From Kitasatospora cheerisanensis KCTC 2395 (GTDB lineage: Bacteria; Actinomycetota; Actinomycetes; Streptomycetales; Streptomycetaceae), in the NCBI RefSeq assembly GCF_000696185.1, contig NZ_KK853997.1, positions 4,423,981 to 4,487,980 on the forward strand: 64,000 bases of DNA, in the 5' to 3' direction. Positions within the stretch are counted from its first letter, which is position 1; the number at the start of each line of letters is the position of its first letter. A model generated the notes under the pieces. The model saw nothing but the letters and a program-made list of their open reading frames with translations, did not search any database and was not told the DNA's origin. Of this stretch, positions 17,413-26,410 are shown piece by piece. The position numbers were made by a program, and so were the translations under genes.

Positions 17413-17760
17413 ATGAACCTGAACGTGGACAGCAGTGCGATCCGGTACCTGGCGGAGGACCCGCCGAAGAAGGCCAACATCGACACCATCATCGGCGGCA
17501 TCGCCCCCGACTGGGGCCCGTTCGCGTCGCTCGGCTCCTCGGCCCGCGTCATGGTCCAGGTCATCATGGCCGTCGCCATCCTGGTCTGCCTCGGCATCGC
17601 GATCTGGGGCGCCGCCAAGCAGCGGATCGGCGCCACCGCGATGCGCGACACCTTCAGCGCCGAACAGGGCAAGGGGCTGATCATCGCCGGCCTGACCGGC
17701 GTGTTCATCATCGGTTCGCTCGGCACCCTGTTCACCATTGTGTACGGCATGGCCATCTGA
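17413..17760 (+). CDS. Small two-helix membrane protein, VirB2/TrbC-like
   Basis: A 115-residue protein with about 50 soluble N-terminal residues, then two membrane segments (VMVQVIMAVAILVCLGIAIW and GLIIAGLTGVFIIGSLGTLF) separated by a short charged loop. Size and topology resemble VirB2/TrbC pilin-like proteins, but there is no signal peptide. It opens a run of five codirectional genes that looks like a T4SS core. Assignment rests on topology and context, not on a conserved motif. Confidence 0.7.
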   Translation: MNLNVDSSAIRYLAEDPPKKANIDTIIGGIAPDWGPFASLGSSARVMVQVIMAVAILVCLGIAIWGAAKQRIGATAMRDTFSAEQGKGLIIAGLTGVFIIGSLGTLFTIVYGMAI

Positions 17761-17882
17761 CGACCTGACGATCGGACAACTTCCGCTCCGTCCGCGCCGA
17801 TCCACGTCCGGCGCGGCCGCCACCGAGAACAACCGTCACGCCACCGCGCCCCGCGCGGTGGCGCCCCAACAGGAGGGCACCC

Positions 17883-18703
17883 GTGCCATCGTCCGACGAC
17901 CAGCCGCACACCCGCACGCGGCTACCGGTCGCCGAACAGAGCGCCCCCGGGACGGGCCGTCAGGCCCGGCCCCTGCGCACCCTCCTGACCATCCTCGGCA
18001 TCGTCGCCCTGCTCGTGGTCGCCGTCTCCATCGCCAACCGCGACAAGGCCGTCCCCGGCCGCAACCCCGGCAGCACCTCCGGCGACCGCGCCAACGGCGC
18101 CACCGCCCCCGCCGCCGACCGCACCGCCGCCACCGGCCAACAGCCCGTCACCAGCACCGTCAACGGCATCGCCACCGGCTACCCCCACACCGACCAGGGG
18201 GCGCAGTCGGCCGCCGCGAACTACGCCGTCGCACTCGGCTCCACCGACATGTTCCGCACCGACACCCGCCACGCCGTCCTCACCACCCTCGCCGACCCCA
18301 CCAGCCTCCCCACCCTCCAGACCCGCCTGGACCAGGCGTTCTCCGCGGAGACGGTGGCCCGGTTCGGCCTGGACGCGCAGGGCCGCCCGCCGAAGGGGCA
18401 GACCTTCGTCAGCCGGATCGTCCCCGTGGGCACCCGCACCACCAACGGCGCCGACACCGCCACCAAGGTCGACGTCTGGTGCACCGGCCTCTACGGCCTG
18501 GCGGGCGAGGACTCCACCAACCCGGTCAGCCAGGACTGGTACACCCTGACCGTCACCATGCGCTGGACCGGCAGCGACTGGAAGCTCACCGACTACTCCC
18601 GCGCCGCGGGCCCCGCCCCCTGCCGGGCGACCAGCAGGCGGCCACCGCGAAAGAGATCGCCGATGCCGTCCAGCAGTTCGGAGGGTTCCGCTATGCCCGC
18701 TGA
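17883..18703 (+). pseudogene. VirB8/TcpC-like membrane protein, frameshifted as read
   Basis: Starts at a GTG with AGGAGGG five bases upstream. A cytoplasmic tail, one membrane segment (about residues 36-55) and an extracytoplasmic domain of some 180 residues give the bitopic layout of VirB8/TcpC proteins, which brace T4SS assembly. The frame breaks in a CCCCC run near 18616-18620; adding one C restores an ending of ...AVQQFGGFRYAR with its stop at 18703, about 273 residues. That stop overlaps the next gene by 11 bases, supporting the corrected reading. Without correction the frame would fuse into the downstream gene. Confidence 0.75.
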
Positions 18704-19973
18704 CGCGTCCAGACTGCGCTTCCTGGGCCGGGCCGGCGTGCTCGGCGCGGCCCTGAGCAGCCTTCAACTCACCGCACTGGCGGTCGCGCAGCGGGTCGCC
18801 GCGGACCCGTCGCCGGCACCGTCCTCAAGTGCGTCCAAGTGCGCCGGCCAGGACGCCACCGTCCTCGGCGCCGACAAGCTCTGCGCGCCCGACGGCGCCA
18901 CCGTGATCCCCGGGGGGGATTCGGTTTCTTCGGTGACGGATCCGTTGGGGTCGTTGGCGAAGGGGTGCGCGCAGGCGGCGGCGTGGGTGGTGCGGCAGCT
19001 CTCGGGGGCGATCGACGGGACGACGAAGGTCGACTTCACGAACGCGGCGTTCCTGCAGCAGTACGCGGTGGTGTTCGCGGTGTCGACGGTGGTCACGCTG
19101 GTGCTGTGGCTGCTGGCGGTGACGAAGCGGGCGGTCCGCGGTGCGGCGCTGGGGCAGGCGTTCGGCGAGGCGGTCGGGTTCCTGTGGTTGACGGTGATCG
19201 CCTCGGCGTTCACGCCGCTGATCCTGTACACGGTGGTGACGGTCACCGACGGGTTGACGGACGCGATCGCGGTGGGGACGAAGTCGGACACCGGGACGTA
19301 CCTGGGCGGGTTCGCGGACACCCTGGAGAAGGGCAGCATGGGCGGCGGCCCGCTGATCCTGATCATCGTGTCGCTGGTGGCGGTGCTGGCCGCGGCGGTG
19401 CTGTGGATCGAGCTGGTGATCCGGGCGGCGATGCTCTACGTGGGCGCGCTGCTGGGGACGGCGGTGTACGCGGGCCTGGTGGACAAGCAGCTGTGGAAGC
19501 ACGTGCGCCGGTGGGCCGCGATGATGCTGGCGATCGATCTGGCGAAGCCGATCATCGTGATCATCCTGGGCCTGGCGGGCGCGGTGGCGACCGGCGCGGG
19601 TGCGGACGACGACTTCGCGCGGGTGCTGAGCGGGCTGGCGATCCTGTTCCTGTCGATCTTCGCGAGCGCCGCGGTGTACCGGTTCGTGCCGGGCTTCGGC
19701 GACGAGCTGCTGGCGATGAAGTCGGCGCGGGCGAGTGCGGTGCAGGCCGGCAGCGCGATGATCAACGGCCCGGCGAACTTCGTGAAGCAGGGCATCTCGA
19801 CGCACGGTTCGCGTGGCGGCCCGCAGGCCGGGAACGCCTCGTCCCCGGGTGCGGGCGGCGGCGGGGTGGCCCCGGGCATCGCCGCGCACGCGTCCCGGCC
19901 CGCGAACCCCGGCCGGCAGGCCGGTCCGCCCGCGCAGTCCCAGGCCCCGGCCAACAACCCGAAGGGAGGGTGA
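18693..19973 (+). CDS. Polytopic membrane protein, VirB6/TrbL-like
   Basis: A 426-residue protein that starts at the ATG at 18693 behind GGAGGG. After an N-terminal hydrophobic segment and a Cys-containing extracytoplasmic stretch come about six membrane helices (residues 125-330), then a Gly/Pro/Ala-rich tail. This matches VirB6/TrbL channel components. Codon choice changes abruptly near 18910, from C-ending to G-ending codons, so the N-terminus may have a different history. It overlaps the upstream gene by 11 bases and ends 7 bases before the next. Confidence 0.75.
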   Translation: MPADASRLRFLGRAGVLGAALSSLQLTALAVAQRVAADPSPAPSSSASKCAGQDATVLGADKLCAPDGATVIPGGDSVSSVTDPLGSLAKGCAQAAAWVVRQLSGAIDGTTKVDFTNAAFLQQYAVVFAVSTVVTLVLWLLAVTKRAVRGAALGQAFGEAVGFLWLTVIASAFTPLILYTVVTVTDGLTDAIAVGTKSDTGTYLGGFADTLEKGSMGGGPLILIIVSLVAVLAAAVLWIELVIRAAMLYVGALLGTAVYAGLVDKQLWKHVRRWAAMMLAIDLAKPIIVIILGLAGAVATGAGADDDFARVLSGLAILFLSIFASAAVYRFVPGFGDELLAMKSARASAVQAGSAMINGPANFVKQGISTHGSRGGPQAGNASSPGAGGGGVAPGIAAHASRPANPGRQAGPPAQSQAPANNPKGG

Positions 19974-19980
19974 CGGGTAG

Positions 19981-21567
19981 ATGAGCAGCGAACAGTTCGG
20001 CCAGTACGGCACCCAGTACGCCCAGCCGTATGCCCATCAGCGCCGCAGCTACCTGATCGGAAAGGCGCGGCCCAACGCGCCGATCGGGCGGAACCGGGAG
20101 ACCGGCGAGATCGTGCTGATCATCGCCGGTGCGGGCATCGGCATGCTGTGGGGCCTGGGGGTGCCGATCCTGCCGCTGCGGCTGGCCGGCCTGGTGGGCT
20201 TCCCGCTGCTGGCGATCATGGCGGTGTACGTGCCGTACCGGCGGCGGACGTTCTACAAGTGGGTGGAGATCAACCGGACGTACCGGCGCACCGTGCGCAG
20301 CGGCCGGGCGGTGTGGAAGCCGGACGTGCACGAGGCCGGGACGCGGCTGGACGGGCGCGAGGTGGAGGTCGGCCCGCCGCCGGGGGTCGGGCGGCTGCGC
20401 TGGCTGGCCGCGCCGTTCGGGCCGGACGAGGTCGCGGTGCTGATGCACCTGGAGCGGCGCACGGTGACCGCGGCGATCGAGATCGAGGGCCCGGGCGTGG
20501 GCCTGCGCGACTCGGAGGACCAGGAGGCGCTGGTCGACCGGTTCGGCACGCTGCTGAAGCACGTGGCCAACGGCGACGGCTTCGTGACGCGCCTGCAGAT
20601 CCTGGCCCGGACGCTGCCGGCCGACCCGGACGCGCACGCCAAGGACGTGGAGCGGCGGGGCGACCACTCGGCGCCGCGCTGGCTGCAGGAGAGCTACGAC
20701 CAGCTGCAGTCGATGGTGTCGACCTCCTCGGAGCAGCACCGGGCGTACCTGGTGGCGTGCATGCAGTACACCCGGGACCTGGCGTCCGAGGCGCACGCGA
20801 TGGGGCGGACCGCGTACGGGCGGGAGGGCGGCAAGGGGGACCGCGGGGACGACGGCCTGGCGACCGTGATGGCGCGTGAACTGACGGACATCTGCGCCCG
20901 GTTGGCGGAGGCGGACATCCGGGTGCGGCAGCCGCTGGGGCAGGCCCGGCTGGCGTCGCTGATCCACTCGATGTACGACCCGGACCACCCGATCGACCAC
21001 ATCCAGGCGATGAGCCGGCGCAACGCCTGGCCGGCCGAGCTGGACGCCACGCACCCGCAGTACCTGACCGCGAAGACCCGCGAGTCGGCGACCCGGGAGC
21101 CGTGGTGCCACGCCACCGCGTGGATCAAGGAGTGGCCGCTGACCCCGGTCGGGGTGAACTTCCTGGCGCCGCTGCTGGTGCACACCCCGGACGTGATCCG
21201 GACGGTCGCGGTCACCATGGACCTGGAACCGACCGACGTGGCGATCGAGCGGATGCTCACCGAGAAGACCAACGACGAGGCGGAGGCCAGCCGGGCGGCG
21301 AAGATGAACCGCACGGTCGACCCGCGCGACCTCGCGCACACCGGCCGGGTGGACCAGCGCGGCGACGACCTGGCGTCCGGCGCGGCCGGGGTGAACCTGG
21401 TGGGCTACCTGACGGTGTCCTCGCGCAGCCCGGAGGCGCTGGCCCGGGACAAGCGGACCATCCGGGCTTCGGCCGGCAAGAGCTACCTGAAGCTGGAGTG
21501 GTGCGACCGCGAGCACCACCGGGCGTTCGCCAACACCCTGCCGTTCGCCACCGGCATCCGCCGCTGA
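19981..21567 (+). CDS. SCO6880-type protein (VirB3 plus VirB4 N-domain-like)
   Basis: A 528-residue protein of the SCO6880-type family found in actinobacterial conjugation-like clusters. Two membrane segments near residues 40-80 (EIVLIIAGAGIGMLWGLGVP and LAGLVGFPLLAIMAVYV) resemble a PrgI/VirB3 module. The remaining 440 residues are soluble and resemble the N-terminal part of VirB4, without Walker motifs. The following gene encodes the missing ATPase half, so the pair reads as a split VirB3-VirB4. Confidence 0.8.
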   Translation: MSSEQFGQYGTQYAQPYAHQRRSYLIGKARPNAPIGRNRETGEIVLIIAGAGIGMLWGLGVPILPLRLAGLVGFPLLAIMAVYVPYRRRTFYKWVEINRTYRRTVRSGRAVWKPDVHEAGTRLDGREVEVGPPPGVGRLRWLAAPFGPDEVAVLMHLERRTVTAAIEIEGPGVGLRDSEDQEALVDRFGTLLKHVANGDGFVTRLQILARTLPADPDAHAKDVERRGDHSAPRWLQESYDQLQSMVSTSSEQHRAYLVACMQYTRDLASEAHAMGRTAYGREGGKGDRGDDGLATVMARELTDICARLAEADIRVRQPLGQARLASLIHSMYDPDHPIDHIQAMSRRNAWPAELDATHPQYLTAKTRESATREPWCHATAWIKEWPLTPVGVNFLAPLLVHTPDVIRTVAVTMDLEPTDVAIERMLTEKTNDEAEASRAAKMNRTVDPRDLAHTGRVDQRGDDLASGAAGVNLVGYLTVSSRSPEALARDKRTIRASAGKSYLKLEWCDREHHRAFANTLPFATGIRR

Positions 21568-21583
21568 CCACCGGAGCACCCAG

Positions 21584-22930
21584 ATGATCGGAAAGCTCAC
21601 CGACTCCTTCGCCAGCGCACTGTTCGGCCGGGTGGAGACCACCCGGCTGCCGGTGCGCACCTCCAGCGGTCAGGCGCAGGCGGTGTACCTGCCGACGGCG
21701 GCGCCCGGCCTGGGCGACTCCGGGGTGATCATCGGGCGCGAGGTGTACAGCGGCAAGGGCTACGTCTACGACCCGTTCCAGCTGTACGGCCAGCAGCTGC
21801 CGGCCCCGCACTGGCTGGTGCTGGGGGAGTCCGGCAACGGCAAGTCGGCGCTGGAGAAGACGTACGTGCTGCGGCAGTTGAGGTTCCGCGACCGCCAGGT
21901 GGTGGTGCTGGACGCGCAGGGCGAGGACGGCGTCGGCGAGTGGAACCTGATCGCCAACGCGCTGGGGATAAAGTCGATCCGGCTGGACCCGCTGGCGGCC
22001 CGGGACGGCGGGGTGAAGCTCAACCCGCTGGACCCGGCGATCACCACCACCGGCCAGCTGTCGCTGCTGCGCACCATCATCGAGGTGGCGATGGGCCGCC
22101 AGCTGGAGGAGCGGGCCGGCTTCGCGCTGAAGGCCGCGCACGCCTACGTGCACGCCACGGTGAAGGACCGTCAGCCGGTGCTGAACGACATCATCGACAC
22201 GCTGCGCAGCCCCGACCTGTCGGCGGTGGAGTCGCTGGGCGTGGAGACCGGCGAGGTGCAGTCCTGGGGCCTGGACGTGGCGCTGGTGCTGGACCGGCTG
22301 GTCGACGGCGACCTGCGGGGCATGTTCGACGGCCCGACTTCGGCGGGCATCGACCTGGACGCCCCGCTGATCGTCTTCGACCTGTCGCACATCGACCGGA
22401 ACTCGATCGCGATGCCGATCCTGATGGCGATCGTCGGGGTGTGGCTGGAGCACACCTGGCTGCGGCCGGACCGGGTGAAGCGGATCTTCCTGGTCGAGGA
22501 GGCCTGGCACATCATCAACAGCCCGTTCGTGGCGCAGCTGTTCCAGCGGCTGCTGAAGTTCGGACGCCGGCTGGGCCTGTCCTTCGTCGCGGTCGTGCAC
22601 CACCTGTCGGACGTGGTGGACGGGGCGGCGGCGAAGGAGGCCTCGGCGATCCTGAAGATGGCCTCGACCCGCACCATCTACATGCAGAAGGCCGAGGAGG
22701 CGAGAGCCACCGGCCGGGTGCTGGGCCTGCCGCGCTGGGCGGTGGAGATCATCCCGACGCTGTCGCCCGGCATCGCGGTGTGGGACGTCAACGGCAACGT
22801 GCAGGTGGTCAAGCACATCATCACCGAGGCCGAGCGCCCGCTGGTGTACACCGACCGCGCGATGACCGAGGACGCGGTGGCCGAGCGGGAGCGCGCCGAG
22901 CAGCAGCTGGCGTCCCAGCCGAGGATCTGA
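21584..22930 (+). CDS. VirB4-like ATP-binding protein
   Basis: A 448-residue P-loop ATPase of the VirB4/TraC class. Walker A is GESGNGKS near residue 85 and Walker B is RIFLVEEAWHI near residue 305, followed by the sensor region VVHHLSDV. It begins 16 bases after the SCO6880-type gene and ends the cluster. It should power assembly or transport by the membrane proteins encoded upstream. No coupling ATPase (VirD4/TcpA), relaxase or origin-binding protein is in the window. Confidence 0.85.
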   Translation: MIGKLTDSFASALFGRVETTRLPVRTSSGQAQAVYLPTAAPGLGDSGVIIGREVYSGKGYVYDPFQLYGQQLPAPHWLVLGESGNGKSALEKTYVLRQLRFRDRQVVVLDAQGEDGVGEWNLIANALGIKSIRLDPLAARDGGVKLNPLDPAITTTGQLSLLRTIIEVAMGRQLEERAGFALKAAHAYVHATVKDRQPVLNDIIDTLRSPDLSAVESLGVETGEVQSWGLDVALVLDRLVDGDLRGMFDGPTSAGIDLDAPLIVFDLSHIDRNSIAMPILMAIVGVWLEHTWLRPDRVKRIFLVEEAWHIINSPFVAQLFQRLLKFGRRLGLSFVAVVHHLSDVVDGAAAKEASAILKMASTRTIYMQKAEEARATGRVLGLPRWAVEIIPTLSPGIAVWDVNGNVQVVKHIITEAERPLVYTDRAMTEDAVAERERAEQQLASQPRI

Positions 22931-22943
22931 CCGGCGGCGGGGT

Positions 22944-22960
22944 GCTGACCGTCGGTCAGC
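22944..22960. repeat. Short palindrome after VirB4-like gene
   Basis: GCTGACCG-T-CGGTCAGC is a perfect 8-bp inverted repeat around one base, 14 bases after the stop. It may be a weak hairpin or an operator for the downstream nucleotidase. Confidence 0.35.
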
Positions 22961-22991
22961 GGAGAAGTCGTCAGCGTTCGGATACCAGCTC

Positions 22992-23035
22992 GTTACTTCA
23001 GGGTTCCTGACAGCTACGCGCGTTGACCCTAGGCT
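22992..23035 (+). promoter_or_regulatory. Promoter with PHO-like repeats for 5'-nucleotidase
   Basis: A textbook promoter: CTGACA (23007-23012), a 17-base spacer and TAGGCT (23030-23035), about 60 bases before the start codon. Overlapping the -35 are two 11-base units, GTTACTTCAGG and GTTCCTGACAG, in PHO-box register. The first three bases match PhoP units but the rest is weak, so Pho control is plausible, not proven. Confidence 0.6.
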
Positions 23036-23095
23036 GCTCCCCGATACAACGCCAGGCCGCCGTCCGTCGCGGCCCCGACGGTGCAGGGGACCCTC

Positions 23096-24904
23096 ATGCC
23101 CATTTCCGGTTCCACCGGCCGCCGCAGGACCGCGCTCGCGGTCGCCGCGGCCGCCGCCCTCTTCGGCTCGATGGCCCTCCCGGCCACGGCCGAGGCCCAC
23201 GGGCACGGCCAGGACAAGCCCAAGTACGAGGACCTGCAGCTCCTCGCCATCAACGACCTGCACGGCAACCTGGAGCCGCCGGCGGGCTCGTCCGGCGCCG
23301 TCAACGAGATCGACCCGGCCACCGGCAAGGTCGTCGCCACCCCCGCGGGCGGCGTCGAGTACCTGGCCACCTCGCTGCGCGACGCCCGCAAGGGCCACCC
23401 GAACAGCGTCACCGTCGCGGCCGGCGACATCATCGGCGCCAGCCCGCTGATCTCCGGCCTGTTCCACGACGAGCCGACCATCGAGGCGATGAACAAGATC
23501 GGCCTCGACGTCACCTCGGTGGGCAACCACGAGTTCGACGAGGGCTCGGCCGAGCTGCTGCGCATGCAGAAGGGCGGCTGCCACCCGACCGACGGCTGCT
23601 ACGAGGAGGGCCGCACCTTCGAGGGCGCCGAGTTCCCGTACCTGGCGGCCAACGTCACCAACGAGAAGACCGGCAAGCCGCTGCTCAAGCCCTACTGGGT
23701 GAAGAACGTCCGCGGCGTGAAGGTCGGCTTCATCGGCGTGACCCTGGAGGGCACCCCGAACATCGTCACCGCCGCCGGCGTGCAGGGCCTCAAGTTCGGC
23801 AACGAGGTCGAGACGATCAACAAGTACACCGCCGAGCTGAAGCGACAGGGCGTCAACTCGGTGGTCGCGCTGATCCACGAGGGCGGCCTGCCGGCCAGCA
23901 ACGTCTACAACTACGACTGCGGCGCGGGCGGCTCCGGCATCTCCGGCCCGATCGTGGACATCGCCAAGCGCCTCGACCCGGCGGTCGGCGCGATCGTCAC
24001 CGGCCACACCCACAACTCGTACGCCTGCATGATCCCGGACCCGAACGGCGTGCCCCGCTCGGTCACCAGCGCCGCCTCGTTCGGCCGCCTGTACACCGAG
24101 ATCGACCTCAAGCTGGACAAGCGCACCGGCAGCATCGTCCGCCCGTCGGTCACCGCCGCGAACCACATCGTGCGCCGCGACGTCGCCAAGGCGCCGGACA
24201 TGACCACCCTGATCGACCGGTACCGGCAGCTGTCCGCCCCGATCGCCAACCGGGCCGTCGGCTACATCACCGCCGACATCAACGGCCGCGGCTCCACCGA
24301 CCTGGAGAAGCCGCTCGGCGACCTGATCGCCGACGCGCAGCTGGCCGGCCTCGCGCCCGCCGACAAGGGCGGCGCGCAGGTGGCGTTCATGAACCCCGGC
24401 GGCATCCGCTCGGACCTGGTCTACAAGGCGTCCGGCAGTGAGGGCGACGGCGTGGTGACCTACGGCGAGGCGTTCACCGTCCAGCCGTTCACCAACATGA
24501 TGCAGGTCAAGACCCTGACCGGTGCCCAGCTGATCCAGGTCCTGCAGCAGCAGGTCTCCGGTTCCAACGAGGCCGCCCCGAAGATCCTGCAGATCTCCGG
24601 CAACCTCGCCTACACGCTGGACCTGAACAAGGCCGGCGCGGCCCGCGTGCTGGTCGACTCGGTCCGCCTGAACGGCGCCCCCGTCGACCCGGCCGCCTCC
24701 TACCGGGTCGCCGCCAACGAGTTCCTGGCCGGCGGCGGCGACGGCTTCCCGGCCTTCGCGGCCGGCACCGACAAGCTCGTCGGCGCCTCCGACCTGGACC
24801 TGTTCAACGCGTACCTGAGCGGCCACAGCACCGCCACCGCCCCGATCGCCCCGCCGGTCCAGAACCGGATCAAGGTCATCGGCGTCGGCCAGGACGCCAG
24901 CTGA
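23096..24904 (+). CDS. Secreted 5'-nucleotidase / metallophosphatase
   Basis: UshA/CpdB-type enzyme of 602 residues that releases phosphate from extracellular nucleotides. A Sec signal peptide ends near AEA (about residue 38). The N-terminal metallophosphoesterase domain has INDLHGN, AGDIIGAS, GNHEFDEG and GHTHNS, the dimetal ligands. The C-terminal 5'-nucleotidase substrate domain contains MNPGGIRSDL and the GGGDGFP loop. The ATG at 23096 follows AGGGGA. It fits with the neighbouring phosphate genes as a scavenger under phosphate starvation. Confidence 0.93.
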   Translation: MPISGSTGRRRTALAVAAAAALFGSMALPATAEAHGHGQDKPKYEDLQLLAINDLHGNLEPPAGSSGAVNEIDPATGKVVATPAGGVEYLATSLRDARKGHPNSVTVAAGDIIGASPLISGLFHDEPTIEAMNKIGLDVTSVGNHEFDEGSAELLRMQKGGCHPTDGCYEEGRTFEGAEFPYLAANVTNEKTGKPLLKPYWVKNVRGVKVGFIGVTLEGTPNIVTAAGVQGLKFGNEVETINKYTAELKRQGVNSVVALIHEGGLPASNVYNYDCGAGGSGISGPIVDIAKRLDPAVGAIVTGHTHNSYACMIPDPNGVPRSVTSAASFGRLYTEIDLKLDKRTGSIVRPSVTAANHIVRRDVAKAPDMTTLIDRYRQLSAPIANRAVGYITADINGRGSTDLEKPLGDLIADAQLAGLAPADKGGAQVAFMNPGGIRSDLVYKASGSEGDGVVTYGEAFTVQPFTNMMQVKTLTGAQLIQVLQQQVSGSNEAAPKILQISGNLAYTLDLNKAGAARVLVDSVRLNGAPVDPAASYRVAANEFLAGGGDGFPAFAAGTDKLVGASDLDLFNAYLSGHSTATAPIAPPVQNRIKVIGVGQDAS

Positions 24905-24918
24905 CGCAGTACCCGTCA

Positions 24919-24952
24919 GGAAGGGCGGGGCGCCCCGGTGCCCCGCCCTTCC
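24919..24952. terminator. Bidirectional terminator between nucleotidase and kinase genes
   Basis: A perfect 13-bp stem, GGAAGGGCGGGGC with GCCCCGCCCTTCC and an 8-base loop, lies between two convergent genes. Confidence 0.8.
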
Positions 24953-24959
24953 GGCTGCC

Positions 24960-26410
24960 TCAGCGCGGATCGTCCGGCTGCCCCGGCAGCACCATCACCG
25001 CCTGCGTCCCCGGCCCGCCGTCCGACGCCGGGCCGAGCGCGATCTGCCCGCCGCTGTCGTGCACGGTCTGCGCCACGATCGACAGCCCCAGGCCGGAGCC
25101 CGGCAGCTGACGGGACGACGGGGAGCGCCAGAACCGGTCGAAGACGTACGGCAGTTCCTCCGCCGGAATGCCCGGCCCGTGGTCGCGGACCGTCAACCGC
25201 CCGGCCCGCAGCCGCACTTCGACCGTGCCGGACGGCGGCGAGTACTTCACCGCGTTGTCCAGCAGGTTGATCACCGCCCGTTCCAGCGCGGCCGGATCGC
25301 CGTGCACGTACCAGGGGTTCACCTCGGTCACGAAGGTCATCCCCGGGCCGCGCAGCCGCCCGCGTTCGAGCGCCCGCTCCACCGTCTCGTGGAAGGGCAC
25401 CACGGTGCGCACCGCCTCCGGGTTCGGGGTGTCCGGACGGGAGAGCTGCAGCAGGTCGCCGATCAGCACGGTCAGCTCCTGCATCTGCGCCTTCATGTTG
25501 CCCAGCATCCGGGCCCGGGTCTCCGGCGGGAGCGCCCGCCCCTGCGCGTCGGAGCGGATCAGCAGGTCGACGTTGGTGCGCAGGGAGGTCAGCGGGGTGC
25601 GGAGCTCGTGCCCGGCGTCGGCTATCAGCCGGGTCTGCCGCTCCCGGGAGTTGGCGAGCGCGGTCGACATCGAGTTGAACGAGGTGGAGAGCCGGGCGAT
25701 CTCGTCGCTGCCGTTCACTGGGATCGTGGTGCCCACCTCCTCCGTGCGCGCGATGTGCTCGACGGCGTCGGTCAGCTGGTCCACCGGCTTGAGCGCGGAC
25801 CGGGCCACCACCCGCCCGGCGACCCGGCCCCGATGACGCCGAGGCCGGCGACGCCGGTGATCAGCAGGGCGAGGGAGTTGAGCGAGTCCTGGACCTCCCG
25901 GGTGGAGACGGCGGTGAGCAGCACGACGTGCTCGCCGTTGATGGTGGCGGGCGTGGACCAGATCCGCACCATCGCGGGGGTGCCGTCGGCGTACTCGCCC
26001 GAGCGGTAGACCGGCCGGTTGTTGGTGGAGGCGGTGAGGTCGTCCTGGGTGTACTGGATGGCCCGGGTCGACTGGAGCGGGAAGCACACCATTCCGCTCG
26101 CTGAGATGAACTGGTTGTCGTACTTGTTCTGGTGGAACGGCTGCCGGCCGTCGGTCTGCGCGACGACCGCGGCCAGCGCGGAGGCCGCCGAGGTGTCGCA
26201 GGCGACCCGGAACTGGTTCGGCGCGCCGGGCGGGTCCGCGTTCTTCAGCGACTCCCGGACCTGCCCGTACAGCGTGTTCCGGACCAGCAGCCAGCAGGAG
26301 ACCGCCACCACCGCGATGGCCACCGCCACCGCCGCAGCGGTGAGCATGGCCAGCCGGCTCCGCAGCGACCTGCCGCGGAACCACCCCGTGAGCCGGGCGA
26401 GAGGCTTCAC
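24960..26410 (-). pseudogene. Sensor histidine kinase (MprB-like), frameshifted as read
   Basis: Begins at a GTG overlapping the response-regulator stop (GTGA). The N-terminal part has a membrane segment, an extracytoplasmic sensor of about 130 residues and a second membrane segment. The frame breaks near 25822-25831 (CCCGGCCCC run); one added base leads into HAMP, then the HisKA motif AGHELRTPLTS and HATPase motifs NLLDNAVKYS, DHGPGIP and GSGLGLSIV. The corrected product is about 483 residues. It pairs with the adjacent response regulator and HtrA protease, so an envelope-stress role like MprAB is likely. The break is probably a missed base. Confidence 0.85.

Noticed and set aside
17883..19973. 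One 696-residue fusion of VirB8-like and VirB6-like proteins
   Set aside because: The join depends on a missing C near 18618. The corrected frame gives a proper stop at 18703 and a separate ATG with GGAGGG at 18693.
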